Shown here one piece after another: positions 46,811-55,440 of a stretch of DNA of 64,000 nucleotides (positions are counted from its first letter, which is position 1; each line of letters begins with the position of its first letter). The notes beneath the pieces were generated by a model. The model was not told where the DNA came from, made no database searches, and saw only the letters and a list, made by a program, of their open reading frames with translations. Origin of the DNA: Pseudomonadota bacterium (GTDB taxonomy: Bacteria; Pseudomonadota; Gammaproteobacteria; Burkholderiales; Gallionellaceae); contig JAJYLY010000002.1 in NCBI GenBank assembly GCA_021787435.1, forward strand, positions 215,932 through 279,931, in the 5' to 3' direction. The translations under genes were made by a program, and so were the position numbers.

Positions 46811-47329
46811 ATGTTTTTAAGCCGTGCAAAGCTGGTGCGCCTGATGGCTTTTGATGTGGACGGGGTGATGACTGACGGCGGCCTTTACCTTTCGGATTCA
46901 GGTGAAGAGTTCAAGCGCTTCAATTCGCTGGACGGGCATGGCATAAAAATGCTGCATGCAAGCGGCGTCGAGGTGGCGATCATCACCGGCCGCACTTCGC
47001 GCTGCGTGGAGCTACGAGCAAAGAACCTGGGCATCAGTCATGTGTACCAAGGGGCTGAGAACAAGCTCGATGCGATGGTCGATCTTTTGGACAGGCTGAA
47101 CCTTTCCCGCGATGCAGCCGCCTACATGGGGGATGATGTCGTCGACCTTGTCGTGATGCGCCATGTGGGGCTTGCGATCAGCGTGCCCGAGTCGCCTGAG
47201 CTGGTGCGCGAGCATGCTCATTACGTGACCCGCCGCAGCGCAGGTCATGGCGCAGTGCGCGAGGCTTGCGAGCTGATTATGTCCGCGCAGGGCACGCTGG
47301 ATGCGCAGCTGGCGCCTTACCTGAAATGA
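46811..47329 (+). CDS. kdsC: 3-deoxy-D-manno-octulosonate 8-phosphate phosphatase KdsC
   Basis: HAD-superfamily phosphatase releasing KDO from KDO 8-phosphate. 172 residues from the ATG at 46811, which has GGAG 6 bp upstream; a further upstream TTG would lie in the repeat-like spacer. Motifs: nucleophile DVDGVMTDG, IITGRTSRCVELRAKNLGI, and YMGDDVVDLVVMRHVGLAI. The stop overlaps the lptC start by 4 bp. Confidence 0.96.
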   Translation: MFLSRAKLVRLMAFDVDGVMTDGGLYLSDSGEEFKRFNSLDGHGIKMLHASGVEVAIITGRTSRCVELRAKNLGISHVYQGAENKLDAMVDLLDRLNLSRDAAAYMGDDVVDLVVMRHVGLAISVPESPELVREHAHYVTRRSAGHGAVREACELIMSAQGTLDAQLAPYLK

Positions 47330-47907
47330 GGATAGTCTCGAAATCCCGCTACTGGCTACCGATTCTGCCATTGCTGGCATTGCTGGCCTTCGTCTATTGG
47401 CTCGACAAGCAGGTGCAGATGGAGGGGGCTGCTGCGAGCAATATACAGCGGCACGATCCGGACGGGATCATGGATGATTTTTCTGCGGTCAAGATGGATT
47501 TAAAGGGAGTGCCGAGCACATATTTGTCTGCAAAGCAGATGCGGCATTATCCTGACCATGACACGACAGAACTTGATCTGCCCAAGCTTACGATGCTGGG
47601 TGCGGAGCATCCGCCCGTGCATGTTACGTCGCTGTTTGGCAATGTTTCCAGCCATGGCGACGAAGTGATCTTCCGCGATAATGTGGTGGTGACGCGCGAT
47701 CCTGTCGGCGTGCAGTCGGCGATGATACTGCGCACCGAATATCTTCGCGTTCTGCCCAATCAGGACTGGGCGAATACCGACAAGCCTGTCGTGTTGTCCG
47801 ACGCATACAACACGATACATGCGATCGGCCTGGAAATGAACAACAAGACGCGCATTCTGAAACTGCTCTCACAAGTAAGAAGTGTACATCTCCCCCATGT
47901 TAAATAG
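47326..47907 (+). CDS. lptC: LPS export protein LptC
   Basis: Single-pass inner-membrane protein that receives LPS from LptB2FG and passes it to LptA. 193 residues from the ATG at 47326, with a TM segment YWLPILPLLALLAFVYWL near residues 9-26 and a periplasmic beta-jellyroll (DDFSAVKMDLKGVPSTYLSAKQMRHYPDHDTTELDLPKL). Overlaps kdsC by 4 bp and lptA by 11 bp. Confidence 0.9.
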   Translation: MRIVSKSRYWLPILPLLALLAFVYWLDKQVQMEGAAASNIQRHDPDGIMDDFSAVKMDLKGVPSTYLSAKQMRHYPDHDTTELDLPKLTMLGAEHPPVHVTSLFGNVSSHGDEVIFRDNVVVTRDPVGVQSAMILRTEYLRVLPNQDWANTDKPVVLSDAYNTIHAIGLEMNNKTRILKLLSQVRSVHLPHVK

Positions 47908-48427
47908 ATTATTTTTATTGCTCTTCATGCTGCTCCTGGTGCCGCTAAGCTATGCCGAGAAGGCGGATCGCGACAAGCCCATCGATATCGATGCGGACAA
48001 GGCGGAGGTGGATGATGCCAAGCAGATCAGCACCTTCATCGGCAACGTGGTCGTGACCCAGGGCACCATGGTGATACGCGGTGACAAGATGGTGGTGACG
48101 CAGGACAAGGATGGTTTTAAACACGGCACGGCATACGGGCATCCTGCCAGTTACAGGCAGAAGCGCGAGGGGCTGGATGAGTATGTGGAAGGTTATGGAG
48201 ATCGCATCGAATATGACACGCGCGCCGATACGGTCGATTTCTATGTGAATGCGCTGGTAAAGCGCGGGCACGACGAGGTGCGGGGAGAGCATGTGACTTA
48301 CAACTCGAACACAGAAATCTTCCAGGCGAACGATCAGGGCAGCAATACGCCCAAGCGGGTGCATGCGGTGCTGTATCCGAAACCTAAACCCGCCAGCGGC
48401 GTGGCGCCTTCTACGGAGAAGAAATGA
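47897..48427 (+). CDS. lptA: Periplasmic LPS-binding protein LptA
   Basis: 176 residues; signal peptide [20 protein letters not shown]. The mature part is the OstA-like beta-jellyroll: [44 protein letters not shown] and a second strand set. Polymerises as the bridge across the periplasm. I chose the ATG at 47897; a GTG at 47882 lies within the lptC end. The stop overlaps the lptB start (ATGA). Confidence 0.92.
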   Translation: MLNRLFLLLFMLLLVPLSYAEKADRDKPIDIDADKAEVDDAKQISTFIGNVVVTQGTMVIRGDKMVVTQDKDGFKHGTAYGHPASYRQKREGLDEYVEGYGDRIEYDTRADTVDFYVNALVKRGHDEVRGEHVTYNSNTEIFQANDQGSNTPKRVHAVLYPKPKPASGVAPSTEKK

Positions 48428-49146
48428 GCGAATTGCGCGCGGTGGGTCTCAAGAAGAAATACGGCTTGCGCACCGTTGTTCACGACACATCGCTGTCGGT
48501 CGACAGCGGAGAAGTGGTGGGACTGCTGGGGCCGAATGGAGCGGGCAAAACGACTTCGTTTTACATGATCGTGGGCCTTGTGGCGGCAGACGGCGGGAAA
48601 ATTACCATAGATGGCCAAGACATCACACGCCTGCCGATACACAGGCGCGCGCGGCTGGGCCTGGGTTATCTGCCGCAAGAAGCGTCGATTTTTCGCCGCA
48701 TGACGGTGGCGCAGAACATACAGGCAGTGCTCGAATTGCAGAATTTGTCGGATGATGAAATAGAGGCTCGGCTGGAATCGCTGCTGGAGGATCTGCATAT
48801 CCAGGCGATCAGAAACAATGCCGCCATCAGCTTGTCGGGCGGCGAGCGCCGCCGTGTGGAAATCGCGCGCGCGCTGGCAACGAGTCCGCGTTTCATATTG
48901 CTCGACGAGCCTTTTGCCGGCGTTGACCCGATCGCGGTGCTGGACATCCAGAAGATCATCCGTTTTTTGAAGGAACGCAATATCGGCGTCTTGATCACGG
49001 ATCACAATGTGCGCGAAACGCTGGGTATCTGCGATCGCGCTTACATCATCAACGCGGGTGCTGTGATGGCAGAAGGCAAACCGGATGAAATCATTTACAA
49101 TGAGGGCGTGAGGAAAGTCTATCTGGGCGAAAACTTCAAACTTTGA
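48424..49146 (+). CDS. lptB: LPS export ABC transporter ATPase LptB
   Basis: 240 residues. Walker A GPNGAGKT begins near residue 36, the signature [16 protein letters not shown] and Walker [17 protein letters not shown] are present. Powers LPS extraction from the inner membrane with LptF and LptG, which are not in this window. Tightly coupled to lptA, with rpoN 29 bp downstream, the conserved order in proteobacteria. Confidence 0.97.
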   Translation: MSELRAVGLKKKYGLRTVVHDTSLSVDSGEVVGLLGPNGAGKTTSFYMIVGLVAADGGKITIDGQDITRLPIHRRARLGLGYLPQEASIFRRMTVAQNIQAVLELQNLSDDEIEARLESLLEDLHIQAIRNNAAISLSGGERRRVEIARALATSPRFILLDEPFAGVDPIAVLDIQKIIRFLKERNIGVLITDHNVRETLGICDRAYIINAGAVMAEGKPDEIIYNEGVRKVYLGENFKL

Positions 49147-49175
49147 AGTGACACCGGATCAGTCGGGAATTAAGG

Positions 49176-50591
49176 ATGAAAGCCTCTTTACAACTTCGCA
49201 TGTCCCAGCAACTGACGCTCACGCCTCAGTTGCAGCAATCCATTCGCCTGCTTCAGCTGTCCACACAGGATATGCAGCAGGAAGTCGCGCGCATGCTCGA
49301 CGAAAATCCTTTGCTGGAATTGACAGACGAAGTCGTATTCAACGCCGGCGAGCCGCGCGCTGAGAGCGAGTCTGCCGAACCGAGGGAGTCGGACGCAGAA
49401 GTGACCGATCACGGCGGCGAAGGCGACGCGATGGAATGGAATGCCGCGCCTCACGGAAGTGACGACGAAAACGAGGATTACCCGGAACAGGCAGCACTTC
49501 AGGCCAGCATGCGCGAGCATCTGCACGCGCTGCTATCGGTGAGCAAGATTGATTCCAGAGACAAGCTGATCATCGGCATGCTGATTGATGCGCTGGATGA
49601 AAAAGGCTATATGGCGCAGGACCTGGCCGAACTTGCCGAGTTGCTGCAGAGAGGGCAGGAGGGTGAGCAGGAGATCACTTTGGATGATCTTGAGACGGCG
49701 CTTGTGCAATTGCAATACTTAGACCGGCCGGGGATAGGCGCGCGCAATTTAAGTGAATGCCTGGCGCTGCAGCTGAAAGCCCTGCCCGAAGAAACGCCGG
49801 AGCGCGATCTGGCAATGCGCCTGGTCACGCAGCATCTGGACTTGGTGGCAGCGCACGATTTTGCCAGGATCAAGAAATCGTTGCGCTGTTCCGATGAGCA
49901 GCTGCGTGCAGCGCAAAACCTGATCTTAAGCTTGAATCCGAAACCGGGAGAAGCCTTCGACCGAACTGTGGCCGATTTTGTCGTGCCGGATGTGATCGTG
50001 GAAAAGCACAAGGAGAAATGGCGCGTCAGGCTTAACTCGAATGCGATGCCCAAGCTGCGCGTGAACCAACTTTATGCGAGCATGTTGCACCAGCGCGATG
50101 AAAAATCCGGTTCCATGGCAGCCCAACTTCAGGAAGCGAGCTGGCTGGTCAAAAGCCTGCGTCAGCGATTCGAGACTATACTTCAGGTGGCGCAGGCGAT
50201 CGTCGAGCGCCAAGGGGCATTTCTGGAACATGGTGAAATCGCGATGCGTCCTCTGGTGCTGCGCGAAATCGCCGACGTGCTGGAATTGCACGAATCAACA
50301 GTTTCACGCGCGACCACGCAGAAATTCATGCGCACACCGCGCGGCATCTATGAATTCAAATATTTCTTTGGCAGCGGTCTGGTCACGGAAAGCGGCGGCA
50401 TCTGTTCTTCAGCATCGATACGCGAACTGATCAAGCAATTGGTCAGCGGAGAAGATCCTTGCAAGCCGCTCACGGACGGACGCATGTCGGAAATCTTGGC
50501 GCAGCAGGGCTTCAAAGTCGCCCGACGCACCATAGCAAAGTATCGGGAAGCGTTGCACATCCTCCCGGTGAACCTCCGTAAATCACTTTAA
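49176..50591 (+). CDS. rpoN: RNA polymerase sigma-54 factor
   Basis: 471 residues. The Gln-rich N-terminal activator region reads LQLRMSQQLTLTPQLQQSIRLLQLS, followed by an acidic region (residues ~60-110), the core-binding domain and, at the C-terminus, the RpoN box ARRTIAKYRE near 449-458. Directs transcription of nitrogen, pilus and other regulons with enhancer-binding proteins. A promoter of the -24/-12 type was looked for before pilE and not found. Followed by hpf, as usual. Confidence 0.97.
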   Translation: MKASLQLRMSQQLTLTPQLQQSIRLLQLSTQDMQQEVARMLDENPLLELTDEVVFNAGEPRAESESAEPRESDAEVTDHGGEGDAMEWNAAPHGSDDENEDYPEQAALQASMREHLHALLSVSKIDSRDKLIIGMLIDALDEKGYMAQDLAELAELLQRGQEGEQEITLDDLETALVQLQYLDRPGIGARNLSECLALQLKALPEETPERDLAMRLVTQHLDLVAAHDFARIKKSLRCSDEQLRAAQNLILSLNPKPGEAFDRTVADFVVPDVIVEKHKEKWRVRLNSNAMPKLRVNQLYASMLHQRDEKSGSMAAQLQEASWLVKSLRQRFETILQVAQAIVERQGAFLEHGEIAMRPLVLREIADVLELHESTVSRATTQKFMRTPRGIYEFKYFFGSGLVTESGGICSSASIRELIKQLVSGEDPCKPLTDGRMSEILAQQGFKVARRTIAKYREALHILPVNLRKSL

Positions 50592-50606
50592 TACAAGGAG
50601 CATAAA

Positions 50607-50933
50607 ATGAACCTCCACATCACCGGACACCACCTGGAAATCACCCCGGCTATCCGCGAATATGCGACCGGTAAGTTCAGCAAGATAAAGCGCCATTTTG
50701 ACAATGTGATGGATGTGAATATCATCCTCTCGGTCGAGAAGCTGAAGCAGAAAGCTGAAGCTACTGTGCATATGAGCGGCAAGGACTTGTTCGCGGAATG
50801 TGAGGATGAAAACCTATATGCAGCCATCGATGCACTGGTGGACAACATGGATCGTCAGGTGAAAAAGCACAAGGATAAGCTCTCCGCGCGGCGCCATGAC
50901 GAGACAGGCAGTCAGGTTGCTGCTGAGGAATAG
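50607..50933 (+). CDS. hpf: Ribosome hibernation promoting factor (HPF/YfiA family)
   Basis: 108 residues with ITGHHLEITPAIREYATGKFSKIKRHFDNVMDVNIIL, the sigma-54 modulation/S30EA fold. The short form (no C-terminal dimerisation domain) matches E. coli HPF or YfiA. It lies between rpoN and ptsN with an AAGGAG site before the ATG. Confidence 0.95.
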   Translation: MNLHITGHHLEITPAIREYATGKFSKIKRHFDNVMDVNIILSVEKLKQKAEATVHMSGKDLFAECEDENLYAAIDALVDNMDRQVKKHKDKLSARRHDETGSQVAAEE

Positions 50934-50975
50934 AACCCGAGGGGCGGCAACGCTCCTTGTTCAAGGCACAGCAAG

Positions 50976-51437
50976 ATGAATCTAATCAGCAAAATCCTGG
51001 CACCCGACAATGTATTGCTGGATGTCGAATCGACCAGCAAGAAGCGCGTGTTCGAGCGCGCTGGCTTACTGTTTGAAAATCAGATGAAGATTGCGCGCAG
51101 CCAGGTGTTTGACAGCCTGTTTGCGCGCGAGAAACTGGGCTCTACGGGCCTGGGGCAGGGGGTTGCGATTCCGCATGGGCGCATTCCGAAACTTAAAGAA
51201 GCGACAGCGGCGTTTGTCAAGACTGCCCACCCGATTCCGTTTGATTCGCCGGACGGCCAGCCTGTCAGCCTGATCTTCGTTCTGCTGGTGCCCGAGCTTG
51301 CGACCGATCTGCATCTGCAGATTCTGGGTGAGTTAGCGCAGATGTTCAGCGATCCCACATTCCGTGAAAAGCTCATCGCATGTGAAGATTCGGCCTGCAT
51401 CTATCAGGCTTTCAGAGAATGGAGCGGCGCGGCATGA
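50976..51437 (+). CDS. ptsN: Nitrogen-PTS EIIA component PtsN
   Basis: 153 residues of the PTS EIIA type 2 domain. The phosphorylated His67 is in GVAIPHGRIP. In proteobacteria PtsN controls K+ uptake and other processes depending on its phosphorylation state. Overlaps hprK by 4 bp. HprK, RapZ and PtsN together form the regulatory nitrogen-PTS cluster, although ptsP and npr are not here. Confidence 0.96.
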   Translation: MNLISKILAPDNVLLDVESTSKKRVFERAGLLFENQMKIARSQVFDSLFAREKLGSTGLGQGVAIPHGRIPKLKEATAAFVKTAHPIPFDSPDGQPVSLIFVLLVPELATDLHLQILGELAQMFSDPTFREKLIACEDSACIYQAFREWSGAA

Positions 51438-52372
51438 GCCAAGTGAATGTCAGGCAGTTGTTTGAAAACAAGCAGGTGCGCTTGGAGCTGACGCATGTTG
51501 CCGGAGATGATGGCACAGAGCGTATTATAGACAGCGAGGCGGTGGATGCCTCCAATCGAGAGATGGTAAGCCATCTTAGCAGAATACATCCGAGCTGGGT
51601 GCAGGTGCTGAGCGAGATCGAGTTGGATTATCTGAACAACCTGACGTTGGATGAACGCGAGGAAGTGTTCGAGCAGGTGGAGCAGAGCGGCACGGTCTGT
51701 CTCATCGTGGCAGGCAGTGCAAAGGCTCCTTCCGACCTTATCGATTTTGCCAACTGCTCGCGCATTCCGCTGTTTGCATCGACCAAACCCAGTGTGCATC
51801 TGATGTGGCTGATACGCCATTATCTTGCCAAGGAACTGGCCGAAACCACCACGCGCCACGGGGTGTTTCTCGACGTGCTGGGTGTGGGCGTGATGATCAC
51901 AGGCGAGAGTGCGGTGGGAAAAAGCGAGCTTGGGCTCGAACTGATCACGCGCGGCAGTGGCCTGGTTGCGGATGACGTGGTAGAGTTGCACCGCATCGCG
52001 CCGGATACGTTGGAAGGGCGCTGTCCGGAATTGCTGCGCGATTTCCTCGAGGTGAGGGGGCTCGGGATGCTGAACATACGCACCATGTTCGGCGAGACAT
52101 CGGTCAGGCGCAAGAAAAGTCTGAAGCTCATCGTGTACCTGCACCAGACGCACAATGGCGACCTTTCCAAAATGGACCGCCTGCCATTAGTGGCGACCCA
52201 CCAGGAGATACTCGGCGTGAAAATCAACACGGTGAATATTCCAGTTGTCGCTGGAAGAAACCTGGCCGTGTTGGTGGAGGCGGCGGCGCGCAACTTCGTT
52301 TTGCAGCAGCGCGGCATCGACTCCATGCAGGAATTCATCATCCGGCACGACCGGTTTCTGACGGGAGACTGA
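51434..52372 (+). CDS. hprK: HPr kinase/phosphorylase
   Basis: 312 residues. Walker A GESAVGKS at 157-164, the nearby LADDVVELHRIA and the signature LEVRGLGMLNIRTMFGE are diagnostic. HprK phosphorylates Ser of HPr-like proteins and is kept in many betaproteobacteria without sugar PTS permeases. The ATG at 51434 overlaps the ptsN stop; an in-frame ATG 15 bp earlier would lie within ptsN. Confidence 0.96.
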   Translation: MSQVNVRQLFENKQVRLELTHVAGDDGTERIIDSEAVDASNREMVSHLSRIHPSWVQVLSEIELDYLNNLTLDEREEVFEQVEQSGTVCLIVAGSAKAPSDLIDFANCSRIPLFASTKPSVHLMWLIRHYLAKELAETTTRHGVFLDVLGVGVMITGESAVGKSELGLELITRGSGLVADDVVELHRIAPDTLEGRCPELLRDFLEVRGLGMLNIRTMFGETSVRRKKSLKLIVYLHQTHNGDLSKMDRLPLVATHQEILGVKINTVNIPVVAGRNLAVLVEAAARNFVLQQRGIDSMQEFIIRHDRFLTGD

Positions 52373-52374
52373 AG

Positions 52375-53211
52375 GTGCAGCTATTCTTGCTCAGCGGGTT
52401 GTCGGGTTCGGGCAAGAGTGTCGCGCTCAAGGTGCTGGAAGACAGTGGTTTTTACTGTGTGGACAATCTTCCTGCAGAGATACTGACGACCTTGACGGAT
52501 TATCTGATATCAGCCGGATATGACAAGATGGCAGTCAGCATCGATGTGCGCAGCGCCAACAGCGTGCAGCGGCTACCGGAGATGCTCTCGCAGATAAAGA
52601 AAAAGGTCCATGCTTTGCATGTGCTGTTTCTGGATGCCAAAACGGATACGCTGGTCAAACGCTTTTCCGAGACACGCCGGATGCATCCTTTGAGCGATGG
52701 GGTGCGCACCCTGCCGGAATGTGTTCAATACGAACGTGAGCTGTTGGCTGGGATCAGCCAGATCGGTCATCACATCGATACCAGCGAACTCAAGGCCAAT
52801 GCGCTGCGAAACTGGATCAGGCAGTTCATTGAGCTAGACGGTACCAGACTGACACTGCTTTTCGAGTCATTCGGCTTCAAGCAGGGAATTCCGTTGGATG
52901 CCGATTTCGTCTTCGATGTGCGCTGCCTGCCAAATCCCTATTACGATGTTCAGCTGCGCCAGTTCACAGGACTGGATAAGCCTGTGGTCGAATTTCTCGA
53001 AGGCACGCCGGTTGCGCAGGACATGTTTGTTGATATTAGCCGTTTTGTTGAGCGCTGGCTTCCGTATTTTGTCGCGGACAACCGCAGCTATCTGACCATC
53101 GCGATAGGCTGCACGGGCGGACAGCATCGGTCAGTGTATATCAGCGAAAAACTCGGCCTGTACTTCCAATCGCATCAGCAGGTATTGCTGCGCCACCGCG
53201 AGCTTTCCTGA
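52375..53211 (+). CDS. rapZ: RNase adapter protein RapZ
   Basis: 278 residues; P-loop GLSGSGKS at 8-15 and Walker B-like region. C-terminal domain ending in the family motif GCTGGQHRSVYISEKL. In E. coli RapZ targets the GlmZ small RNA to RNase E to control glmS; whether the same RNA pair exists here is unknown. The start is GTG at 52375, 2 bp after the hprK stop. Confidence 0.95.
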   Translation: MQLFLLSGLSGSGKSVALKVLEDSGFYCVDNLPAEILTTLTDYLISAGYDKMAVSIDVRSANSVQRLPEMLSQIKKKVHALHVLFLDAKTDTLVKRFSETRRMHPLSDGVRTLPECVQYERELLAGISQIGHHIDTSELKANALRNWIRQFIELDGTRLTLLFESFGFKQGIPLDADFVFDVRCLPNPYYDVQLRQFTGLDKPVVEFLEGTPVAQDMFVDISRFVERWLPYFVADNRSYLTIAIGCTGGQHRSVYISEKLGLYFQSHQQVLLRHRELS

Positions 53212-53222
53212 ACAGGTCCAAA

Positions 53223-53600
53223 ATGATCGCGGTATTTCGCCACATCAAAACCGGGGACTGGCTGACGATGGGTGTTGGTTGCTTCATCGTCGCACTGCTT
53301 ACGTTCGAATTGTGGAACGGCGAACTTGCCGACAAGGTCGTGATACGCAGCAAAGGCAAGCTGTTTAGTGAAGTATCACTGTCGCGCAATCAGCGCATCG
53401 AAGTGCCGGGATCGATGGGCATCAGCCTGGTCGCCATCGAGAATCGCAAGGTGCGCATCGCATCCGACCCGGGGCCTCGCCAGTACTGCGTGCGTCAGGG
53501 CTGGTTGAAACAGGCCGGGGAAATCGCGCTGTGTTTGCCCAATCAGGTGAGCGTCGAGCTGGTCGGCAGCCATAAAAGTTATGACAGCCTGAATTATTAA
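53223..53600 (+). CDS. NusG domain II-containing membrane-anchored protein
   Basis: 125 residues. One N-terminal TM segment (GDWLTMGVGCFIVALLTFELW) is followed by a small beta domain with ADKVVIRSKGKLF and VAIENRKVRIASDPGPRQYCVRQGWLKQAGEIALCLPNQVSVEL, the pattern of NusG domain II proteins. Such proteins occur in pairs with Gx-type membrane proteins, as here. The role is not known; association with quinone or lipid transport is only suggested by context. The family A repeat follows directly. Confidence 0.8.
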   Translation: MIAVFRHIKTGDWLTMGVGCFIVALLTFELWNGELADKVVIRSKGKLFSEVSLSRNQRIEVPGSMGISLVAIENRKVRIASDPGPRQYCVRQGWLKQAGEIALCLPNQVSVELVGSHKSYDSLNY

Positions 53601-53709
53601 GATTGAGGAGCGAGAGTTGAGGATTGAAAAGCCAGGATTGAAGATAGCGGAAGGGGTGAACAACTCGTTTCACTCCTCATTCTTCAGTCCTCAATCCGCT
53701 ATCCTCCTG
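53599..53709. repeat. Family A inverted repeat at the start of the Gx gene
   Basis: The longest of the three copies. Left arm AAGATTGAGGAGCGAGAGTTG plus GGATTGAAAAGCCAGGATTG, right arm CACTCCTCATTCTTCAG plus CTCAATCCGCTATCCTCC. It lies between the NusG-II gene and the conserved part of the next gene and supplies that gene's only in-frame start codon upstream of the conserved residues. Confidence 0.8.
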
Positions 53710-54240
53710 ACCGCCACTGCCGAAGACCATCGCATCGCGCGCATGGCAGCGGTGGCGCTGGGACTCGCGATCATAGAGGGGGCCATTCCTTCCCCCTTGC
53801 CCGGCGTTAAACCCGGGCTTGCCAATATCGTGACCCTGATCGTGCTGTCGCGGTATGGCTGGCGCATGGCTGCATGGGTGTCGCTGCTCAGAGTGCTAGC
53901 AGGAAGCCTGTTGTTCGGCAATTTTCTGGCGCCCGGTTTTTTTCTGAGCCTGTCGGGCACGCTGTTGAGCCTTTTGGCGCTGGGATTTGCGATGCATCTG
54001 CCAAGCCGCTGGTTCGGTCACGTGAGCCAGAGCATACTTGCTGCTTTCGCGCATATAACAGGGCAGATGATAGTGGTGTATCTTTGGCTGATCCCGCAGG
54101 CAGGCATCGTCTACCTGATTCCGGTTTTCGCGGCCGCTGCACTGGTGTTCGGCACGGTGAACGGTGTGGTCGCCGCAAGTTTCATGGCTAATGAAAAAAA
54201 TAATACCGTTTCATGCGGGGCGGCGAAGAGCGCTGAATAA
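53617..54240 (+). CDS. Gx transporter family protein (heptaprenyl diphosphate synthase component I-like)
   Basis: 207 residues as drawn. The conserved part begins at LTATAEDHRIARMAAVALGLAIIEGAIPSPLPGVKPGLANIVTLIVLSRYG, with about five hydrophobic segments. The first ~30 residues come from the family A repeat. The TTG start at 53617 has GGAG 6 bp upstream, also within the repeat; the only internal ATG (near 53743) would cut off the conserved start. Forms a pair with the NusG-II protein. The family's substrate is unknown. Confidence 0.78.
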   Translation: MRIEKPGLKIAEGVNNSFHSSFFSPQSAILLTATAEDHRIARMAAVALGLAIIEGAIPSPLPGVKPGLANIVTLIVLSRYGWRMAAWVSLLRVLAGSLLFGNFLAPGFFLSLSGTLLSLLALGFAMHLPSRWFGHVSQSILAAFAHITGQMIVVYLWLIPQAGIVYLIPVFAAAALVFGTVNGVVAASFMANEKNNTVSCGAAKSAE

Positions 54241-54402
54241 CGCGGAATGCTACATAAAATATTTATTTATAAAACTGGAGGAGTTCAGGTTCTATTTATG
54301 AGTAACCAAATAATCAAGCGATGAACTGATCTCTGTGTTCATCGTGTCTTCGCGTGAGGCAGCTTTTCTAGGTCCGATAATAAATTTGGAGTTAAACATC
54401 CC
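54241..54402. other. AT-rich spacer upstream of ubiX
   Basis: An AT-rich stretch (near 54255-54275) with TTTATTTATAAAAC is a likely promoter region for ubiX, but the hexamers are not clear. A GGAGGAG motif stands 15 bp before an 8-codon frame (54298-54324) that I do not consider a gene. Confidence 0.4.
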
Positions 54403-55005
54403 GTGAAAACTATTACACTCGCTTTTACCGGAGCATCCGGCATGCCATACGGGATGCGATTGCTGGAGTGCCTGCTCAAAAGCGGACAGCGCGTGCATCT
54501 GGTTTACTCGCAGGCAGCGCAGATCGTGGCAAGTCAGGAAATGGACATCTCGCTACCCGGACGCCCGCAGGATGCAGAGCGCATGCTGACTGAGCGTCTG
54601 GGCCAGTATAGTGGCAAGCTTCGCGTATATGGCAGGGACGACTGGTATGCGCCGATGGCGTCGGGCTCGAATCCAGGGGATGCAATGGTGATCTGTCCCT
54701 GCACCATGGGCACTCTGGCCAAGGTTGCGGGAGGCACCAGCGACGATCTGATCGCGCGTTCGGCGGACGTGATGATCAAGGAAAAACGCACGCTGATCCT
54801 GGCGCCGCGCGAGATGCCGTTCTCGGTGATACACCTGGAAAACATGCTGAAGCTTGCAAAAGCCGGGGCGGTCATCATGCCGCCCAATCCGGGCTTCTAC
54901 TATCAGCCTAGCAGCGTGCAGGACATGGTGGATTTTGTGGTGGCGCGCATCCTCGATCATCTGGGGATAGAAAACTCCCTCATGCCGAGGTGGGGAAGCG
55001 CCTAG
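54403..55005 (+). CDS. ubiX: Flavin prenyltransferase UbiX
   Basis: Makes prenylated FMN, the cofactor of UbiD decarboxylase, in ubiquinone synthesis. 200 residues. The N-terminal flavin-binding motif TGASGMPYG, MVICPCTMGTLAKVAGGTSDDLIARSADVMIKE and LAPREMPFSVIHLENMLKLA are present. The start is GTG at 54403 with GGAG about 11 bp upstream, slightly far. The 3' end overlaps the convergent OsmC gene by 4 bp. ubiD is not in the window. Confidence 0.95.
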   Translation: MKTITLAFTGASGMPYGMRLLECLLKSGQRVHLVYSQAAQIVASQEMDISLPGRPQDAERMLTERLGQYSGKLRVYGRDDWYAPMASGSNPGDAMVICPCTMGTLAKVAGGTSDDLIARSADVMIKEKRTLILAPREMPFSVIHLENMLKLAKAGAVIMPPNPGFYYQPSSVQDMVDFVVARILDHLGIENSLMPRWGSA

Positions 55006-55424
55006 GCTTGTTCCTGCAATACCTCGAAATCATGGGTGATTTTTGCAGTCGCACCCAGCATGATGGATGCGGAGCAATATTTTTCCGCGGAGAGGCTGAT
55101 CGCCTTTTCAACAGCGTCCGTCTTGATGTTGCGGCCCTTGACGACAAAGTGCATGTGTATTTTTGTGAATACCTTGGGGTCGTTTTCGGCGCGCTCCGCG
55201 TCGAGCTCCACATAGCAGTCGGTGACATCCTGGCGGCTTTTTTTCAGGATGGTGACCACATCGAAGCTGGTGCAACCGCCGGCACCCATCAGCAAGAGTT
55301 CCATTGGGCGCGGACCGAGATTACGTCCGCCGTAGGCGGGTGCGCCATCCATCAGAACGCCGTGACCGCTTTCAGATTCGCCTAAGAATGCGACTTGTTC
55401 AATCCATTTGACGCGTGCTTTCAT
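55002..55424 (-). CDS. OsmC-family protein
   Basis: 140 residues from the ATG at 55424, which has AAGGAAG 6 bp upstream; the frame continues another 30 codons upstream but they overlap the neighbouring gene. Two conserved cysteines, in GAGGCTSFDV and EKYCSASIM, match OsmC/YhfA peroxidase-like proteins that reduce organic hydroperoxides. Which substrate is used is unclear. It ends against ubiX and lies 16 bp downstream of the YdcF-type gene. Confidence 0.88.
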   Translation of the reverse strand: MKARVKWIEQVAFLGESESGHGVLMDGAPAYGGRNLGPRPMELLLMGAGGCTSFDVVTILKKSRQDVTDCYVELDAERAENDPKVFTKIHMHFVVKGRNIKTDAVEKAISLSAEKYCSASIMLGATAKITHDFEVLQEQA

Positions 55425-55440
55425 GTTTCTTCCTTGAGGT

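Noticed and set aside
51404..52153. 249-codon open frame antisense to hprK
   Set aside because: Antisense shadow of a clear hprK gene; no recognisable motifs.
54298..54324. 8-codon frame with GGAGGAG upstream, before ubiX
   Set aside because: The spacing of 15 bp is too long and the peptide too short to support without further evidence.
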